From positions 1-64,000 of IMG/VR virus record IMGVR_UViG_3300046660_000488: a stretch of DNA of 64,000 bases; one strand, 5' to 3'. Positions within the stretch are counted from its first letter, which is position 1, and each line of letters begins with the position of its first letter. This DNA is from a virus. The position numbers and the translations under genes were made by a program. Under the pieces are notes generated by a model. The model was not told the DNA's origin and searched no databases. It saw only the letters and a list, made by a program, of their open reading frames with translations. This document shows, piece by piece, positions 8,459 through 17,009 of the stretch.

Positions 8459-10063
8459 ATGAAAAACCATTCCGCCTTGACCGCAGCCTTCGAAATGGAA
8501 GGTATCGATCCCGCGCTCGCGGTGCTCGTTCCCTGCGAAAAGCCCGATCTGGCCGATTTCCAGTGCAACGGCGCGTTCCTCGCCGCGCGCGACATGAAGA
8601 CGAACCCGCGCGCGCTGGCTCAGGCGGTTGTTGATCGCATGGGGGACGACCGGTTTTCGGTGGCCGGACCCGGCTACATCAACGTCAAGCTCACCCTCGA
8701 CGACCTCATCACGGCGCTGTTCGTGGACGAGAACGTCAGCGCCGCGCCCAAGAAAATCTACCTCGACTTTGGCGGCCCCAACGTGGCCAAGTCCATGCAC
8801 GTGGGCCACATGCGCTCGCTGTTCATCGGCGACGCCCTCCAGCGCATCCTACGGGCCGCCGGGCACACCGTGGTGTCGGACATCCATCTTGGTGATTGGG
8901 GCCTTCAAATGGGCCTGCTGACGGCCGCCCTGATGAAGACCACGCCGGAGTCCGAAATCACCCTGAAGATGCTGGAGGAAGCCTACCCGGCCGCCTCGCT
9001 TCGCGCCAAGGAAGACCCCGAGTTCAAGAAAGCCGCCCAACAGGCGACCCGGACTATTCAGAACCCGATGTGGGCGACCGAAGAGCGCTCTTTCTGGGAA
9101 GCGATGGTCCGGGTGTCGGTTGACGACATCAAGCGCCAGCTAAAGCGCCTCGGGATCGAGTTCACGCTGTTCCACGGCGAGAGCACCGTCGCCCGGCTGG
9201 TTCCCGGCATCGTCAAGCAGTTCGTCGATACGCTCATGGCCGTCGAGTCAGACGGCGCCATCGTCGTGCCATCGCTCAACGAGGATGAGCCGCCCATGAT
9301 CCTCCGCAATTCGGAGGGCGGATACCTCTACGCCGCCAGCGATCTGGTCACCATCTTCGAGCGGGCCAAGGACGAAGCCGACGAGATCATCTACGTCGTC
9401 GATCAGCGTCAGGCGTTGCACTTCAAACAACTGTTCGCGTTCGCGGAGAACATTTTCTCGGCCAAGCTGGTCCATGCCGGGTTCGGCACGGTCAACGGCC
9501 CGGACGGCAAGCCGCTGAAGACCCGCGACGGCGGCGTTCCCAAGCTGGACGATCTGGTCCACCAGACCTATCTGGCCGCGCACGCCAAGAACCCTGAGTC
9601 GATCACACGGTCGGAGCAGGTCGGTCTGGCGTGTCTGAAGTTTGGCGACCTGATGAACCCGCGCGAGTCGAGCTACAATTTCGACCCGGACAAGTTCACC
9701 GCCCACGAGGGTAAGACCGGCGCCTACCTTCTGTACCAGTGCGTGCGGATCAAGAGCATTCTGCGTGATCAGCCGGAAGATGACCTGTCGTTCGCCGAAG
9801 TCGCCAACGTCGGCGAGGAAGAACGCACGCTGGTGTTCAAGATGGCCTATGGCTTCACTCAAGCCATGGAGCGCGCCGTTACGCGCCTGTCGCCGAAAGA
9901 GATCGCCGATTACACCTACGATCTTGCACAGACGTTCTCCAAATACTACGCGCACAACCAGATCGCGGGTAATCGGGCGCGTCTTGCTCTGGCGAAGGGC
10001 GTTCACGACCGCCTTGTATACTGCCTCGACTTGCTTGGCATCCAAGTCCCCGACAAGATGTGA
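8459..10063 (+). CDS. argS: Arginyl-tRNA synthetase
   Basis: 534-residue class I synthetase that charges tRNA-Arg. The ATP-binding HIGH motif is HVGH (about residue 117) in a PNVAKSMHVGHMRS context. The KMSKS position is occupied by KTRDGG (about residue 354), typical of many ArgRS. The C-terminal all-helical anticodon-binding domain is present (AHNQIAGNRARLALAKGVHDRL). A short N-terminal additional domain is present, and total length is slightly below the about 550-580 of bacterial enzymes. It looks intact. Phage-borne ArgRS is uncommon. Together with lysK and tRNAs it points to takeover of charging of two basic amino acids. Confidence 0.95.
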   Translation: MKNHSALTAAFEMEGIDPALAVLVPCEKPDLADFQCNGAFLAARDMKTNPRALAQAVVDRMGDDRFSVAGPGYINVKLTLDDLITALFVDENVSAAPKKIYLDFGGPNVAKSMHVGHMRSLFIGDALQRILRAAGHTVVSDIHLGDWGLQMGLLTAALMKTTPESEITLKMLEEAYPAASLRAKEDPEFKKAAQQATRTIQNPMWATEERSFWEAMVRVSVDDIKRQLKRLGIEFTLFHGESTVARLVPGIVKQFVDTLMAVESDGAIVVPSLNEDEPPMILRNSEGGYLYAASDLVTIFERAKDEADEIIYVVDQRQALHFKQLFAFAENIFSAKLVHAGFGTVNGPDGKPLKTRDGGVPKLDDLVHQTYLAAHAKNPESITRSEQVGLACLKFGDLMNPRESSYNFDPDKFTAHEGKTGAYLLYQCVRIKSILRDQPEDDLSFAEVANVGEEERTLVFKMAYGFTQAMERAVTRLSPKEIADYTYDLAQTFSKYYAHNQIAGNRARLALAKGVHDRLVYCLDLLGIQVPDKM

Positions 10064-10124
10064 TTGACTGGCGGTTCGAACTGTGCTTTAACGCGGGTTC
10101 CTGCAATATTGGAGGCCTGCAATA

Positions 10125-10934
10125 ATGGCATATTCGGATCGTCACGTTATCAAGAGCGTGAACCCCAGCATCGAGCGCGGCATCACCACGCACTGCGGGG
10201 AGACCTACGACAATTCGCTCTTGCATTCGAGCCGTTATCTGACGGACGATCCGGTTCGGGACGGCGCGGTCCTCTGCTCCAAATGCTCGACCAAGGCTTT
10301 CGCCGCGATCCTGAAGAAGGAACCGAACGGCTTCACGCTGGGCGAGCGCACCGACCAGTCCAAGACCATCGGCTACAGCAGCTTCCGGTCGGTCTACCCC
10401 GTCTACGACGCCACCGGCGATCTGGTCGCCTACATCGCGATCAAGAGCGGTTGGGGAGGATCGTGGAACATCTATCCGCTGGAATCCCGCCTGACGCTGC
10501 GCGCGGCGCGCGAGGGCGCTGAGACCCAAGACCCAGCGATGTCCAAAGAGCCCGCCAAGCGGACGCGCTATCTCTCGGACGGCGCGCCTCTCGTGGTGGC
10601 CCATTCGACCTACACTTCGAAGGAACATGCCCTGACGGCGGTTCCTGCCGCGCTGGCCAACGGCCATATCAAGAGCCGGACCACGATCATCGCTGAAGAG
10701 CAGGCCGCTCGCAAGCGCTGGATGGACGATCAGGCTGAGCGTGAACGGGAAGCCGTCGAGCGCGAGGTCGAGCGCGTCGAGAACAAGCGCATCCGTGACG
10801 AGAAAATCGCGCACATCACCGAAGCCTTCACCGCCATGTGCCGGACCGACAGCAAGCTGTCCAACTTCGAGCGCGACGCTGTCGCAACGGCCGCCGAAAT
10901 GCTCGGCATCAAGATTCCGGACGTGGTCCTATGA
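10125..10934 (+). CDS. Hypothetical protein with cysteine pair and C-terminal coiled coil, 269 aa
   Basis: Begins MAYSDRHVIKSV after a GGAGG site. An N-terminal CSKCST pair with an earlier HCGET could bind zinc. The middle is mixed alpha/beta, and residues about 190-240 are a highly charged helix (EREREAVEREVERVENKRIRDEK). No family recognised. Its stop overlaps the next ATG (ATGA), so translation is coupled to the 10934-12443 cluster that includes kptA. Confidence 0.7.
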   Translation: MAYSDRHVIKSVNPSIERGITTHCGETYDNSLLHSSRYLTDDPVRDGAVLCSKCSTKAFAAILKKEPNGFTLGERTDQSKTIGYSSFRSVYPVYDATGDLVAYIAIKSGWGGSWNIYPLESRLTLRAAREGAETQDPAMSKEPAKRTRYLSDGAPLVVAHSTYTSKEHALTAVPAALANGHIKSRTTIIAEEQAARKRWMDDQAEREREAVEREVERVENKRIRDEKIAHITEAFTAMCRTDSKLSNFERDAVATAAEMLGIKIPDVVL

Positions 10935-11158
10935 ACATCGACGCCCTGATCGCGGACGCCAAGGAATTCAAGGTCCCTGTTCCCGAATTGGGAACACTGA
11001 CTTCGGAGGCTGCGGCCCAAGTCACCGCCTGTTATGCGGCGGCCGACTGGCTGGAAAGCCAAGGACGGCACGCCGACGCCAAGGAAGCCCGACGCTGGGG
11101 CGCGATCCACAACGCCCGCTTCGTGCGGCTGTGGGCCACGGCGGAGGCCGCCCTGTGA
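10931..11158 (+). CDS. Hypothetical helical protein, about 75 aa
   Basis: Starts at MNIDALIADAKEF (ATG at about 10931, overlapping the stop of the preceding gene). Ala-rich amphipathic helices with two Trp, probably a small soluble helical bundle. Ends in GTGA, where the next gene starts at GTG. Function unknown; its neighbours suggest a translationally coupled operon. Confidence 0.65.
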   Translation: MNIDALIADAKEFKVPVPELGTLTSEAAAQVTACYAAADWLESQGRHADAKEARRWGAIHNARFVRLWATAEAAL

Positions 11159-11436
11159 GCCTCCTGACACCGGAACAGTCGCGCGAGATCGAGATCAAGC
11201 AAGTCCGCGCCCGCGATTACATCGCAGTCAGCCCGTATCTGGTGCATGGTGGGATCGACAGCCTGACCACGATCAAGTCGGCCGCCGCCTTGGTGGGCGG
11301 CGTTTTCGATGGTGGTGAGTGGAACACTCCCATGTACGTTCGCTGTATTCGCCACCTGTCAGACGAGGACATCGGCTTGCTTCTGGACCTCCTGAAGGAA
11401 GCCACGCATGACAAACCAGCAAAGATCAAACTATGA
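11155..11436 (+). CDS. Hypothetical protein, 93 aa, GTG start
   Basis: GTG at 11155 overlaps the upstream TGA, giving MSLLTPEQSREIEIKQ. Compact alpha/beta composition with no recognised motif. It ends in ATGA, shared with kptA. The 4-nt overlaps on both sides are the reason for choosing this start. Confidence 0.65.
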   Translation: MSLLTPEQSREIEIKQVRARDYIAVSPYLVHGGIDSLTTIKSAAALVGGVFDGGEWNTPMYVRCIRHLSDEDIGLLLDLLKEATHDKPAKIKL

Positions 11437-11978
11437 ACGACACCAAGATCAGCAAATTCCTGTCCCTGATCCTCCGGCATGATCCGGCGGCCGGGGGCAT
11501 CACACTCGACGCCTACGGCTGGACGCCCGTCGCCGACGTGGTCAAGGCCGTGCAGAGCAAGGTCGAGCCGACGTTTGCCGAAACGGACCTGAACCGGATC
11601 GTCGAGGAATCTGAGAAGAAACGCTTCGCGTTCAGCGACAACTACATCCGGGCCAACCAAGGCCACTCGGTCGAGGTTGAACTTGGTCTGGAGACCACTC
11701 GTCCGCCAACCAAGCTGTTCCACGGCACGACGGCCAAGGCGTGGGACATGATCCGGTCCAGCCGTGGGCTGAACAAGATGGAGCGCCACGCGGTCCACCT
11801 GTCGCCGGACGTCGCCACGGCCACGATTGTCGGCGCCCGGCGCGGCAAGCCGTTCATCCTCGTCATCGACACCGACGCCATGTTCGTGGACGGCCACGAC
11901 TTCCAAGTCTCGGCCAACGGTGTCTGGCTGACCGACGAGGTCCCGCTGAAGTACATCAGCGTGCTGACCGATGGCTGA
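11433..11978 (+). CDS. kptA: RNA 2'-phosphotransferase (Tpt1/KptA)
   Basis: 181 residues, the full family length. Tpt1/KptA moves an internal 2'-phosphate from spliced or repaired RNA to NAD+. Visible signatures: SLILRHDP near the N terminus, YIRANQGHSVEV (RNA-binding Arg and His), LFHGT (NAD-binding ART-fold His), VHLSPD, and NGVWLTDEVP. No gap in the core. Translationally coupled to its neighbours. In bacteria the natural substrate is uncertain. In this phage an RNA-ligase-like OB domain (31133) and tRNA genes make a role in tRNA repair plausible, which is inference. Confidence 0.92.
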   Translation: MNDTKISKFLSLILRHDPAAGGITLDAYGWTPVADVVKAVQSKVEPTFAETDLNRIVEESEKKRFAFSDNYIRANQGHSVEVELGLETTRPPTKLFHGTTAKAWDMIRSSRGLNKMERHAVHLSPDVATATIVGARRGKPFILVIDTDAMFVDGHDFQVSANGVWLTDEVPLKYISVLTDG

Positions 11979-12204
11979 TTATCCGGGCGACCCGACCAAG
12001 CAACCGCCGGAATGCAAGGACGTGTTCACGCCGTTCTCGGACTCGTTTCCGCGCGATCCGATGGTGGACGGTCCCTTCGGCTCTGGCCGCTGGAGCAAGT
12101 GCCCGAACCTGAAGGAACGGGACGATACCAGCATGGAAGCCGAGACATGGGAGTGCAGCGTCTGCGGCAAGAGCTACAAGCTCCACTACGAAGACATGGC
12201 ATGA
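11971..12204 (+). CDS. Small zinc-ribbon-like protein, 77 aa
   Basis: Overlaps the end of kptA by 8 nt. Has WSKCPN followed about 25 residues later by WECSVCGKSYKLH, a possible Cys3/4 zinc ribbon. Function unknown. The overlap with the next ATG (12201) keeps it in the coupled cluster. Confidence 0.7.
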   Translation: MADYPGDPTKQPPECKDVFTPFSDSFPRDPMVDGPFGSGRWSKCPNLKERDDTSMEAETWECSVCGKSYKLHYEDMA

Positions 12205-12443
12205 CGTTCCGGACCAAGTACGATGACCCGAAGTTTGGCGTAAAGCGCCCGGCAGACGACTATGAAGACATGGTCCGGCAGGTCAGCGTCTTGCGTCCGG
12301 ACGCCTACATCGAAGGATCGGCCGGGTTCGACTGGATGATCATGAGCCGCGACAACCGCGAGCAGGTCGGCGTTGCCCGAGCCAACCCGACGACCGGGAA
12401 GTACTGGTTCAGGCTGCTGGAGGCGGGATCGCTACCTTGGTAG
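12201..12443 (+). CDS. Hypothetical protein, 80 aa
   Basis: Starts MTFRTKYDDPKFG at the overlap with the preceding stop. Charged alpha/beta protein ending LLEAGSLPW. Its last 35 bases overlap the convergent gene 12409-13029, so one of the two 3' ends is unusual. No family recognised. Confidence 0.6.
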   Translation: MTFRTKYDDPKFGVKRPADDYEDMVRQVSVLRPDAYIEGSAGFDWMIMSRDNREQVGVARANPTTGKYWFRLLEAGSLPW

Positions 12444-13029
12444 CCGCCACGTAGCCCATCAGGGCGCGGATCGCCGCCTTGCCGCTGGCCAGCAGGTCAC
12501 GGCTCCCAATACCGGCCCAGACGCCGTGCGGAACCGGCGGACCCTCTGGCAGATGGTTCCAGCCCAGCTTGGCCTTGCCCACCCAGACGTACCAGCACTC
12601 GTCTTTCTGGTCGAAGACGTAGGCCTCGCACGGCCCACCGTCGAAACGGTCGATGAACATCTGCACCGCCCACGCCGTGCCGCCCGACACGATGCCCTTG
12701 TTGTCGATGGTGGCGACCGCGTAGACGCGCTCGGCGTCGCGGACCTGATACCAGTTCCGACGCAGCAGGTTGGCGATCCACGGCTTGTGGCTCGGGAAAT
12801 AGCGGCCGAGCGTCTTGGCGGCGCGCTCGCAGTACGGGTCAGCCTGATTGAGCATTTCCTGCGGCAGGACGACGACCTCGTTCACCGGCGCTTCGGACTT
12901 GGCCGCATGCTTGGCGAAGCTCCAATGCACGACGGTGTGCCCGGCCATGCCTGCCGTCATCCCCCACTGGAGGTCCGCGCCTTCGGCGCCGCCGCTGAGG
13001 CAGACGTTTCCGTTGAGGATGTTGGTCAT
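12409..13029 (-). CDS. SLOG-superfamily (YspA/DprA-like) nucleotide-binding protein
   Basis: 206 residues. The N terminus has the SLOG signature CLSGGAEGADLQWG, a glycine-rich loop that binds nucleotides or nucleotide-derived ligands. WAGIGSRDLL near the C terminus resembles the second conserved loop of this fold. The middle contains SGGTAWAVQMF, another Gly-rich turn. Known SLOG proteins sense or cleave nucleotide signals. The substrate here is unknown. First of the leftward genes after the strand switch, overlapping the next by ATGA. Confidence 0.7.
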   Translation of the reverse strand: MTNILNGNVCLSGGAEGADLQWGMTAGMAGHTVVHWSFAKHAAKSEAPVNEVVVLPQEMLNQADPYCERAAKTLGRYFPSHKPWIANLLRRNWYQVRDAERVYAVATIDNKGIVSGGTAWAVQMFIDRFDGGPCEAYVFDQKDECWYVWVGKAKLGWNHLPEGPPVPHGVWAGIGSRDLLASGKAAIRALMGYVAATKVAIPPPAA

Positions 13030-13517
13030 TTGGGCTTCAGCAAATCGAGGGAGTCGAGGGTGAACATGGGCGGACCTTCATGGTCGTAGGTGAGGACTGG
13101 CGAGGTTTCGCGCAGGCCTCGGCCCTTCCCCATGAACGTGCTCAGGTAACTCTGCATGACGTTGGTCTTGCCGCTGGAGCCGTTAGCCCCAAACACCTTG
13201 GTCATCAGGGTTTGTAGAACTCGCTCGCGAGCGGTGCGCTCGTCGATGATCTCTTGGACGCTGGTCAGGTGGTCGGCGAAGAACAGCTTGAAGAGGACCG
13301 CGTCTCGCTGGTCGTCTTCAAGGAAGACCGTGAAATAGACCGTATGCAGCGTCCCCATCATCGGGTTGAAGAAATCTGCGACCGGGCAGAGCTTGGACCG
13401 ATCCATGACGTAGCTACCCTTGGACTGGTTTTCGAGCCAATCCTTCGCCGCGTCGTATTCGCTCTCTGGGATGTTGAAGTGCATCCAGTCTTCGTGAACT
13501 TCAGCTTCTTCAGTCAT
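13026..13517 (-). CDS. Tandem paralogue A, 163 aa
   Basis: First described of three adjacent proteins sharing a central block of the form RDAVLFKLFFADHL. Here an N-terminal Trp-rich segment (HEDWMHFNIPESEYDAAKDWL) precedes the block and an extra C-terminal helix follows. No known family. All three overlap by 4-8 nt, which suggests coordinated expression. Cytoplasmic, with no membrane segments. Confidence 0.75.
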   Translation of the reverse strand: MTEEAEVHEDWMHFNIPESEYDAAKDWLENQSKGSYVMDRSKLCPVADFFNPMMGTLHTVYFTVFLEDDQRDAVLFKLFFADHLTSVQEIIDERTARERVLQTLMTKVFGANGSSGKTNVMQSYLSTFMGKGRGLRETSPVLTYDHEGPPMFTLDSLDLLKPK

Positions 13518-13902
13518 AAGATAGTTCCTGCAACTGTTTGCTGAATTCGGTGGCAGAAATCAAGTTTTGTTCACGAAGATGTATCAGTCTTGCCATCTGT
13601 ATTTGGTATTTCTGGATGCTCAACACTTGAATTTCACTCAATAGTTCGTCAGAGTGGAACAGCTTGAACAGCACGGCATCGCGATCTGCTTCCAAACGCA
13701 CGACGTAGAAATCGCCCCGATCATCCCAACAGTAATCTTCTTCTTCGTATTTCCGGAAGAACCCAACCGTTATGCGTGCCGATCCGATGGCCTGCGTCAT
13801 CAGCCAGTCGTTGGCGCTGACGATATAGCCCTTTGGGACGAGGAACCTATGCCAGTTCGACCGATCCGGCTCGTAGTCGATATGGGTGCAGACGGAGATC
13901 AT
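13510..13902 (-). CDS. Tandem paralogue B, 130 aa
   Basis: Starts MISVCTHIDYEP at the ATGA overlap with the gene before it; a longer in-frame extension was rejected. Contains RDAVLFKLFHSDELLS, matching its two neighbours, preceded by a strand-rich half with several Tyr and Trp. The C-terminal tail is a basic helix. Function unknown. Confidence 0.7.
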   Translation of the reverse strand: MISVCTHIDYEPDRSNWHRFLVPKGYIVSANDWLMTQAIGSARITVGFFRKYEEEDYCWDDRGDFYVVRLEADRDAVLFKLFHSDELLSEIQVLSIQKYQIQMARLIHLREQNLISATEFSKQLQELSYD

Positions 13903-14261
13903 TCCGCGCCGACCAGTGCGCGATAGGACGGCGTGAAGCAATAGAACGGCTCATCCCGATGATTGCAGGTCCACTGGTTGTCAGAATAATGCTGTCTGAT
14001 CTTGGCTTCGACGATCAGGTCTTTGCTGTTGTACAGATCGTCGCTGAACACCAGTTTGAACAGCGGGGCGCCGCGTGCATCGTTAAGCACTCGGACACGA
14101 TAGAAATTGTGAACGATGAACGCGCCCTCGTCGGGCAAGACATCGTAGCCCAGCATGTTGCTGTAGCCGTAGGGCACGATCTCGTGCTCCACGGAATTGT
14201 GGACCAGCCATTCAACGGCCGCGTCCTTGGTGGATTTGCGGATGTAGAAATCGTGGGCCAT
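13899..14261 (-). CDS. Tandem paralogue C, 120 aa
   Basis: MAHDFYIRKSTKDAAVEWLV corresponds to the N-terminal segment of paralogue A. GAPLFKLVFSDDLYNS is the shared block. Most divergent of the three. It overlaps both neighbours. Function unknown. Confidence 0.72.
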   Translation of the reverse strand: MAHDFYIRKSTKDAAVEWLVHNSVEHEIVPYGYSNMLGYDVLPDEGAFIVHNFYRVRVLNDARGAPLFKLVFSDDLYNSKDLIVEAKIRQHYSDNQWTCNHRDEPFYCFTPSYRALVGAE

Positions 14262-14809
14262 CAGGTGTTCGCCAGATTGAAGGGTTCCATGACCCCGCCG
14301 GAGAATTTCGCAGCGGCGGCCAGCGCCTTCTCGACTTTCTCTTTCGGGGACAGCTTGGCAGATTTCTCGGTGGCGTGCAGCGATCCCAAGGCGAAGCTCT
14401 CGCCGCAGCCCACGGCCTCGTAGCCGTCAAGGCTCTCGCCGACTTGGAAGTCGCTGTCGATCCGGAACAGACGGCCGCGCACGCCCACGAGGAACGTGCC
14501 GCCGGTCTCGCGGTTGGAGTCCACGTAAGCGTAGCCTTCTTCCTTGAAGACCTTGCGGACGGCCGGGATGAACTTCTTGACCATGTACGCCATCATGTCG
14601 TCCTCGTCGGCCTTGGTGACCTCCGGCGGCGTGAAGACGTACTGGAGGATTTGCCCCATCCGGAATGACGAGGTGAAGCCCATGACGAACTCGTCGTTCA
14701 GGAACACCTTCTTATCCTTCCGGGCGGTGAGGTCGAGGCCGGACACACCAGCGCTATCGCCTCCGAGATAGACCTTGCCCTTCTGGGCGACGCCGACAAT
14801 ACACGTCAT
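14261..14809 (-). CDS. Ntn-hydrolase, proteasome-beta/HslV-like peptidase
   Basis: 182 residues. After Met removal the N-terminal residue would be Thr2 in MTCIVGVAQKGKVYLGGDSAG, the arrangement of proteasome beta and HslV subunits, where Thr is the nucleophile and the GGDS turn supplies the Asp. RKDKKVF supplies a candidate Lys. ETGGTFLVGVRGRLFRID and GCGESFALGSL match the later strands of the fold. Phage proteins of this type are known, but their substrate is not. It could act in proteolysis or amide hydrolysis in the cytoplasm. No ATPase partner is in the window. Confidence 0.8.
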   Translation of the reverse strand: MTCIVGVAQKGKVYLGGDSAGVSGLDLTARKDKKVFLNDEFVMGFTSSFRMGQILQYVFTPPEVTKADEDDMMAYMVKKFIPAVRKVFKEEGYAYVDSNRETGGTFLVGVRGRLFRIDSDFQVGESLDGYEAVGCGESFALGSLHATEKSAKLSPKEKVEKALAAAAKFSGGVMEPFNLANT

Positions 14810-14838
14810 TTGGGAACCTTGAAATGGTAAACGAAAAT

Positions 14839-15543
14839 CTACGCGGCCAGAGCCAGACGAGCAATACCCTCGTGCAACGCCTCGATAGTTTTCTCGTTGT
14901 GCAGCGTGACGTCAACGGGATAACCGATCCACGCCCACTCGGATTCGTGGGCTTTCTTCTCCAGATCGTAGCGGATGAAATCGTTGAGCGGATAATGGCC
15001 GCCGTCCGCGATCCAGCCGCCCCGGAAGGTGTCTCGGATGTATTGGTCGTTCTGGGTCTTGTAGCCATTGACGATCATGGCCTGATCCCACCACGGCGGC
15101 TCCGGGCCGCGCTTTACGCGGATGACCGTCGAGCCGTATTTCTTGCGGCCGAGATCGAGTTCGTTGGGGAAGCGGCCGTCGATCAGGACCACCCGCGAGT
15201 CGGCCGGGAGCAGGCTCAGCTTGCGGTCGATGTTGTTGATCCAGATGTTCTGGTTGAAGTGTTCGCGGAACAGGTTCGTGCCGACCAGTTGCATGGCCAT
15301 GCGCGGCGAGAAGCCCTTGATCCCGAGGCGTTCTTCCCACCATGGATCGACCTGCTCGCGCCACGCCCGGCTCTGCGGCGTGATGCCTTCGAGCATGGAT
15401 CGTTCCCAGCAGAAAATCGCGGCCAGCGCGTCTTTCAGGGCTTCGGCGAAGCTGAAGGGGATAAAGCCGTGCTGCTCAACGAGGTGGCGGGCGGCTGTGT
15501 CTTTGCCGCTCTTGGCAAAGCCTACAAGTGAAATGACCTGCAT
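14839..15543 (-). CDS. Deoxynucleoside monophosphate kinase (T4 gp1 family)
   Basis: 234 residues. P-loop GFAKSGKDTAARHL at residues 8-21. FSFAEALKDALAAIFCWE and REQVDPWWEERLG follow the T4 gp1 pattern, with VVLIDGRFPNELD and a lid-region RVKRG later. The enzyme phosphorylates dNMPs, including modified ones, for phage DNA synthesis, and fits with NrdB and the deoxyribosyltransferase-like protein. T4 gp1 accepts hydroxymethyl-dCMP; whether this phage uses a modified base is unknown. Confidence 0.88.
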   Translation of the reverse strand: MQVISLVGFAKSGKDTAARHLVEQHGFIPFSFAEALKDALAAIFCWERSMLEGITPQSRAWREQVDPWWEERLGIKGFSPRMAMQLVGTNLFREHFNQNIWINNIDRKLSLLPADSRVVLIDGRFPNELDLGRKKYGSTVIRVKRGPEPPWWDQAMIVNGYKTQNDQYIRDTFRGGWIADGGHYPLNDFIRYDLEKKAHESEWAWIGYPVDVTLHNEKTIEALHEGIARLALAA

Positions 15544-15608
15544 GTGAAGAACACCTTAAAGTATTCTTCATCATACTTCGGACGAAAATTCCGGGTCACT
15601 ATTCCCGT

Positions 15609-15824
15609 TCAGAAATCGTCGTCGTACACGCCCCAAAACGGCAACTCGTACTGTTCGGGCTCAGGCGGCGGCTTAGGCCTAGACGACAGCCACTCTCGGC
15701 ACTGTTGAATGTGGGCCAGATACTTGTAGTGGACTTTGTCGTAGCTCATTTCGACATAGTCGAACGCGATATGACGGATCAGTCCTTCGGCGTCGAGCCG
15801 GTTGGTGTACTTGGCGTATGACAT
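15609..15824 (-). CDS. Hypothetical protein, 71 aa
   Basis: Starts MSYAKYTNRLDAEG (ATG at 15824). The acidic-aromatic C terminus is ELPFWGVYDDDF. The first 46 bases overlap the end of the upstream gene in another frame. No family recognised. Confidence 0.6.
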   Translation of the reverse strand: MSYAKYTNRLDAEGLIRHIAFDYVEMSYDKVHYKYLAHIQQCREWLSSRPKPPPEPEQYELPFWGVYDDDF

Positions 15825-16159
15825 TGCTTGAACCCTCTCGGGCGCGGCGTGGTGGCGTCGTGCAGGGCGACCGCCTGCCTCGTCATGCCCATCCATGCCA
15901 ACACCTGCACGAGCGGGTGCGCGACGACGTTGTGGAACGCCCACGCACCCTTCTTCCATTTCAGGCGCCGACCCTCCATCGCGGAGGGCTTCATCACCCA
16001 CACGGCCTCGATGGCGTCGAAGCCGATAGCCGTGTAGGTGTCGCCTTGGAAGGTGATGATGTCCACTTCCTGCTGCTCAAGGCGCTCGATGTCGAGCCGC
16101 TTGACGTCGTCGAGCGGGATCAGGACGTTCTGAGCCTTGAGGCAGATCGGGGGTTTCAC
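15779..16159 (-). CDS. Hypothetical protein, 126 aa, GTG start
   Basis: GTG at 16159 overlaps the TGA of the preceding gene, giving MKPPICLKAQNVLIPL. It contains a barrel-like segment (VDIITFQGDTYTAIGFDAIEAVWV), then WKKGAWAFHNVVAHPLVQVLAWMG, a His/Trp-rich helix. The C-terminal 25 residues are Thr/Pro-rich and overlap the next gene. The function is unknown. Confidence 0.6.
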   Translation of the reverse strand: MKPPICLKAQNVLIPLDDVKRLDIERLEQQEVDIITFQGDTYTAIGFDAIEAVWVMKPSAMEGRRLKWKKGAWAFHNVVAHPLVQVLAWMGMTRQAVALHDATTPRPRGFKQCHTPSTPTGSTPKD

Positions 16160-16353
16160 CCGAGGAACAGGACCGGCCACACCGGCGTCTTCAGCAGGAT
16201 CGACACGCGGCTCTTGGCGTTCTCGCGCTGCACGTCCGTGCCATGGGCTTCGACGATCATGTGGACCCAGTTGTAGCCGAAGAAGGCCACGGCCGGGACC
16301 AGCCACAGGACCAGCAGGACGTTGACGACGATGTGGAAAATCGTTTCGATCAT
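16156..16353 (-). CDS. Small membrane protein, 65 aa
   Basis: Start at MIETIFHIVVNVL, chosen for the AAGGA site 8 nt upstream. One long or two short hydrophobic helices (FHIVVNVLLVLWLVPAVAFF), a charged loop, then a hydrophobic C terminus TPVWPVLFLG. Probably inner-membrane. Function unknown. Confidence 0.65.
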   Translation of the reverse strand: MIETIFHIVVNVLLVLWLVPAVAFFGYNWVHMIVEAHGTDVQRENAKSRVSILLKTPVWPVLFLG

Positions 16354-16378
16354 CACAAATTCCTTTATAAACAAATAG

Positions 16379-16633
16379 TTAAATCTCAGGCCCAAATACG
16401 GCGACGACGTCCGGGTGGGACATGGGTAGAGCCTCGGCGGTTTCCCGGCTCATGGTGTTGCCGCTCGGCTCGTAGAGAAACCGCCCATCGGGCTTCCGGA
16501 TGAAGACGCGGCCCAAGTCGTCCTTGACGATCATCGGCGAGACCAGCATGGCCGCGTGGATGCTATAGGCATCCTGATCCAAGCGGCCCACGCTCTGACG
16601 CACAACGAATAGATCACCAACGGCGAAGGTCAT
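16379..16633 (-). CDS. Hypothetical protein, 84 aa
   Basis: Starts MTFAVGDLFVVRQSVG. Strand-rich, with alternating hydrophobics, and could be a small SH3-like barrel. Ends in VVAVFGPEI. No Shine-Dalgarno is obvious. Function unknown. Confidence 0.6.
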   Translation of the reverse strand: MTFAVGDLFVVRQSVGRLDQDAYSIHAAMLVSPMIVKDDLGRVFIRKPDGRFLYEPSGNTMSRETAEALPMSHPDVVAVFGPEI

Positions 16634-16664
16634 GATCAACTCGTAAACCAATCGTAAAAAGGCG

Positions 16665-17009
16665 TCAATCTTTTGGTGTGACGAACTCGGCCAGCTTGGC
16701 GAAGTAGCGCCCGGCGCGCTCATGTAGGGCCTTGACCGCCTCCGCCTGTGTTTTCTTTCGCGCCACGACCCGCTTATCGAAGAATTCCTCTTCGGTGAGG
16801 TTGCGGTTGTCACGGCCCATCTTGCCGGTGACCCGGACGATTGGCGCGGTGACACGGACCTCCCACATCCCATCCGGCGCCTTGTAGATGGTCCCGATCA
16901 GGATGCAGGTGGGCGTCGTCTCGGTCATTTCGAACGCGGACAGGAACTCCATGAACAAGGAGCCTGAGCCGTCCGGGTTCATCCGCCAGTAGAACGGGTT
17001 CGCGGCCAT
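16665..17009 (-). CDS. Hypothetical protein, 114 aa
   Basis: MAANPFYWRMNPDGSG leads to a beta-rich middle (TCILIGTIYKAPDGMWEVRVTAPIVRV) and a basic C-terminal helix (ARKKTQAEAVKALHERAGRYF). Its stop touches the next start at 17009. Unknown function. Confidence 0.65.
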   Translation of the reverse strand: MAANPFYWRMNPDGSGSLFMEFLSAFEMTETTPTCILIGTIYKAPDGMWEVRVTAPIVRVTGKMGRDNRNLTEEEFFDKRVVARKKTQAEAVKALHERAGRYFAKLAEFVTPKD

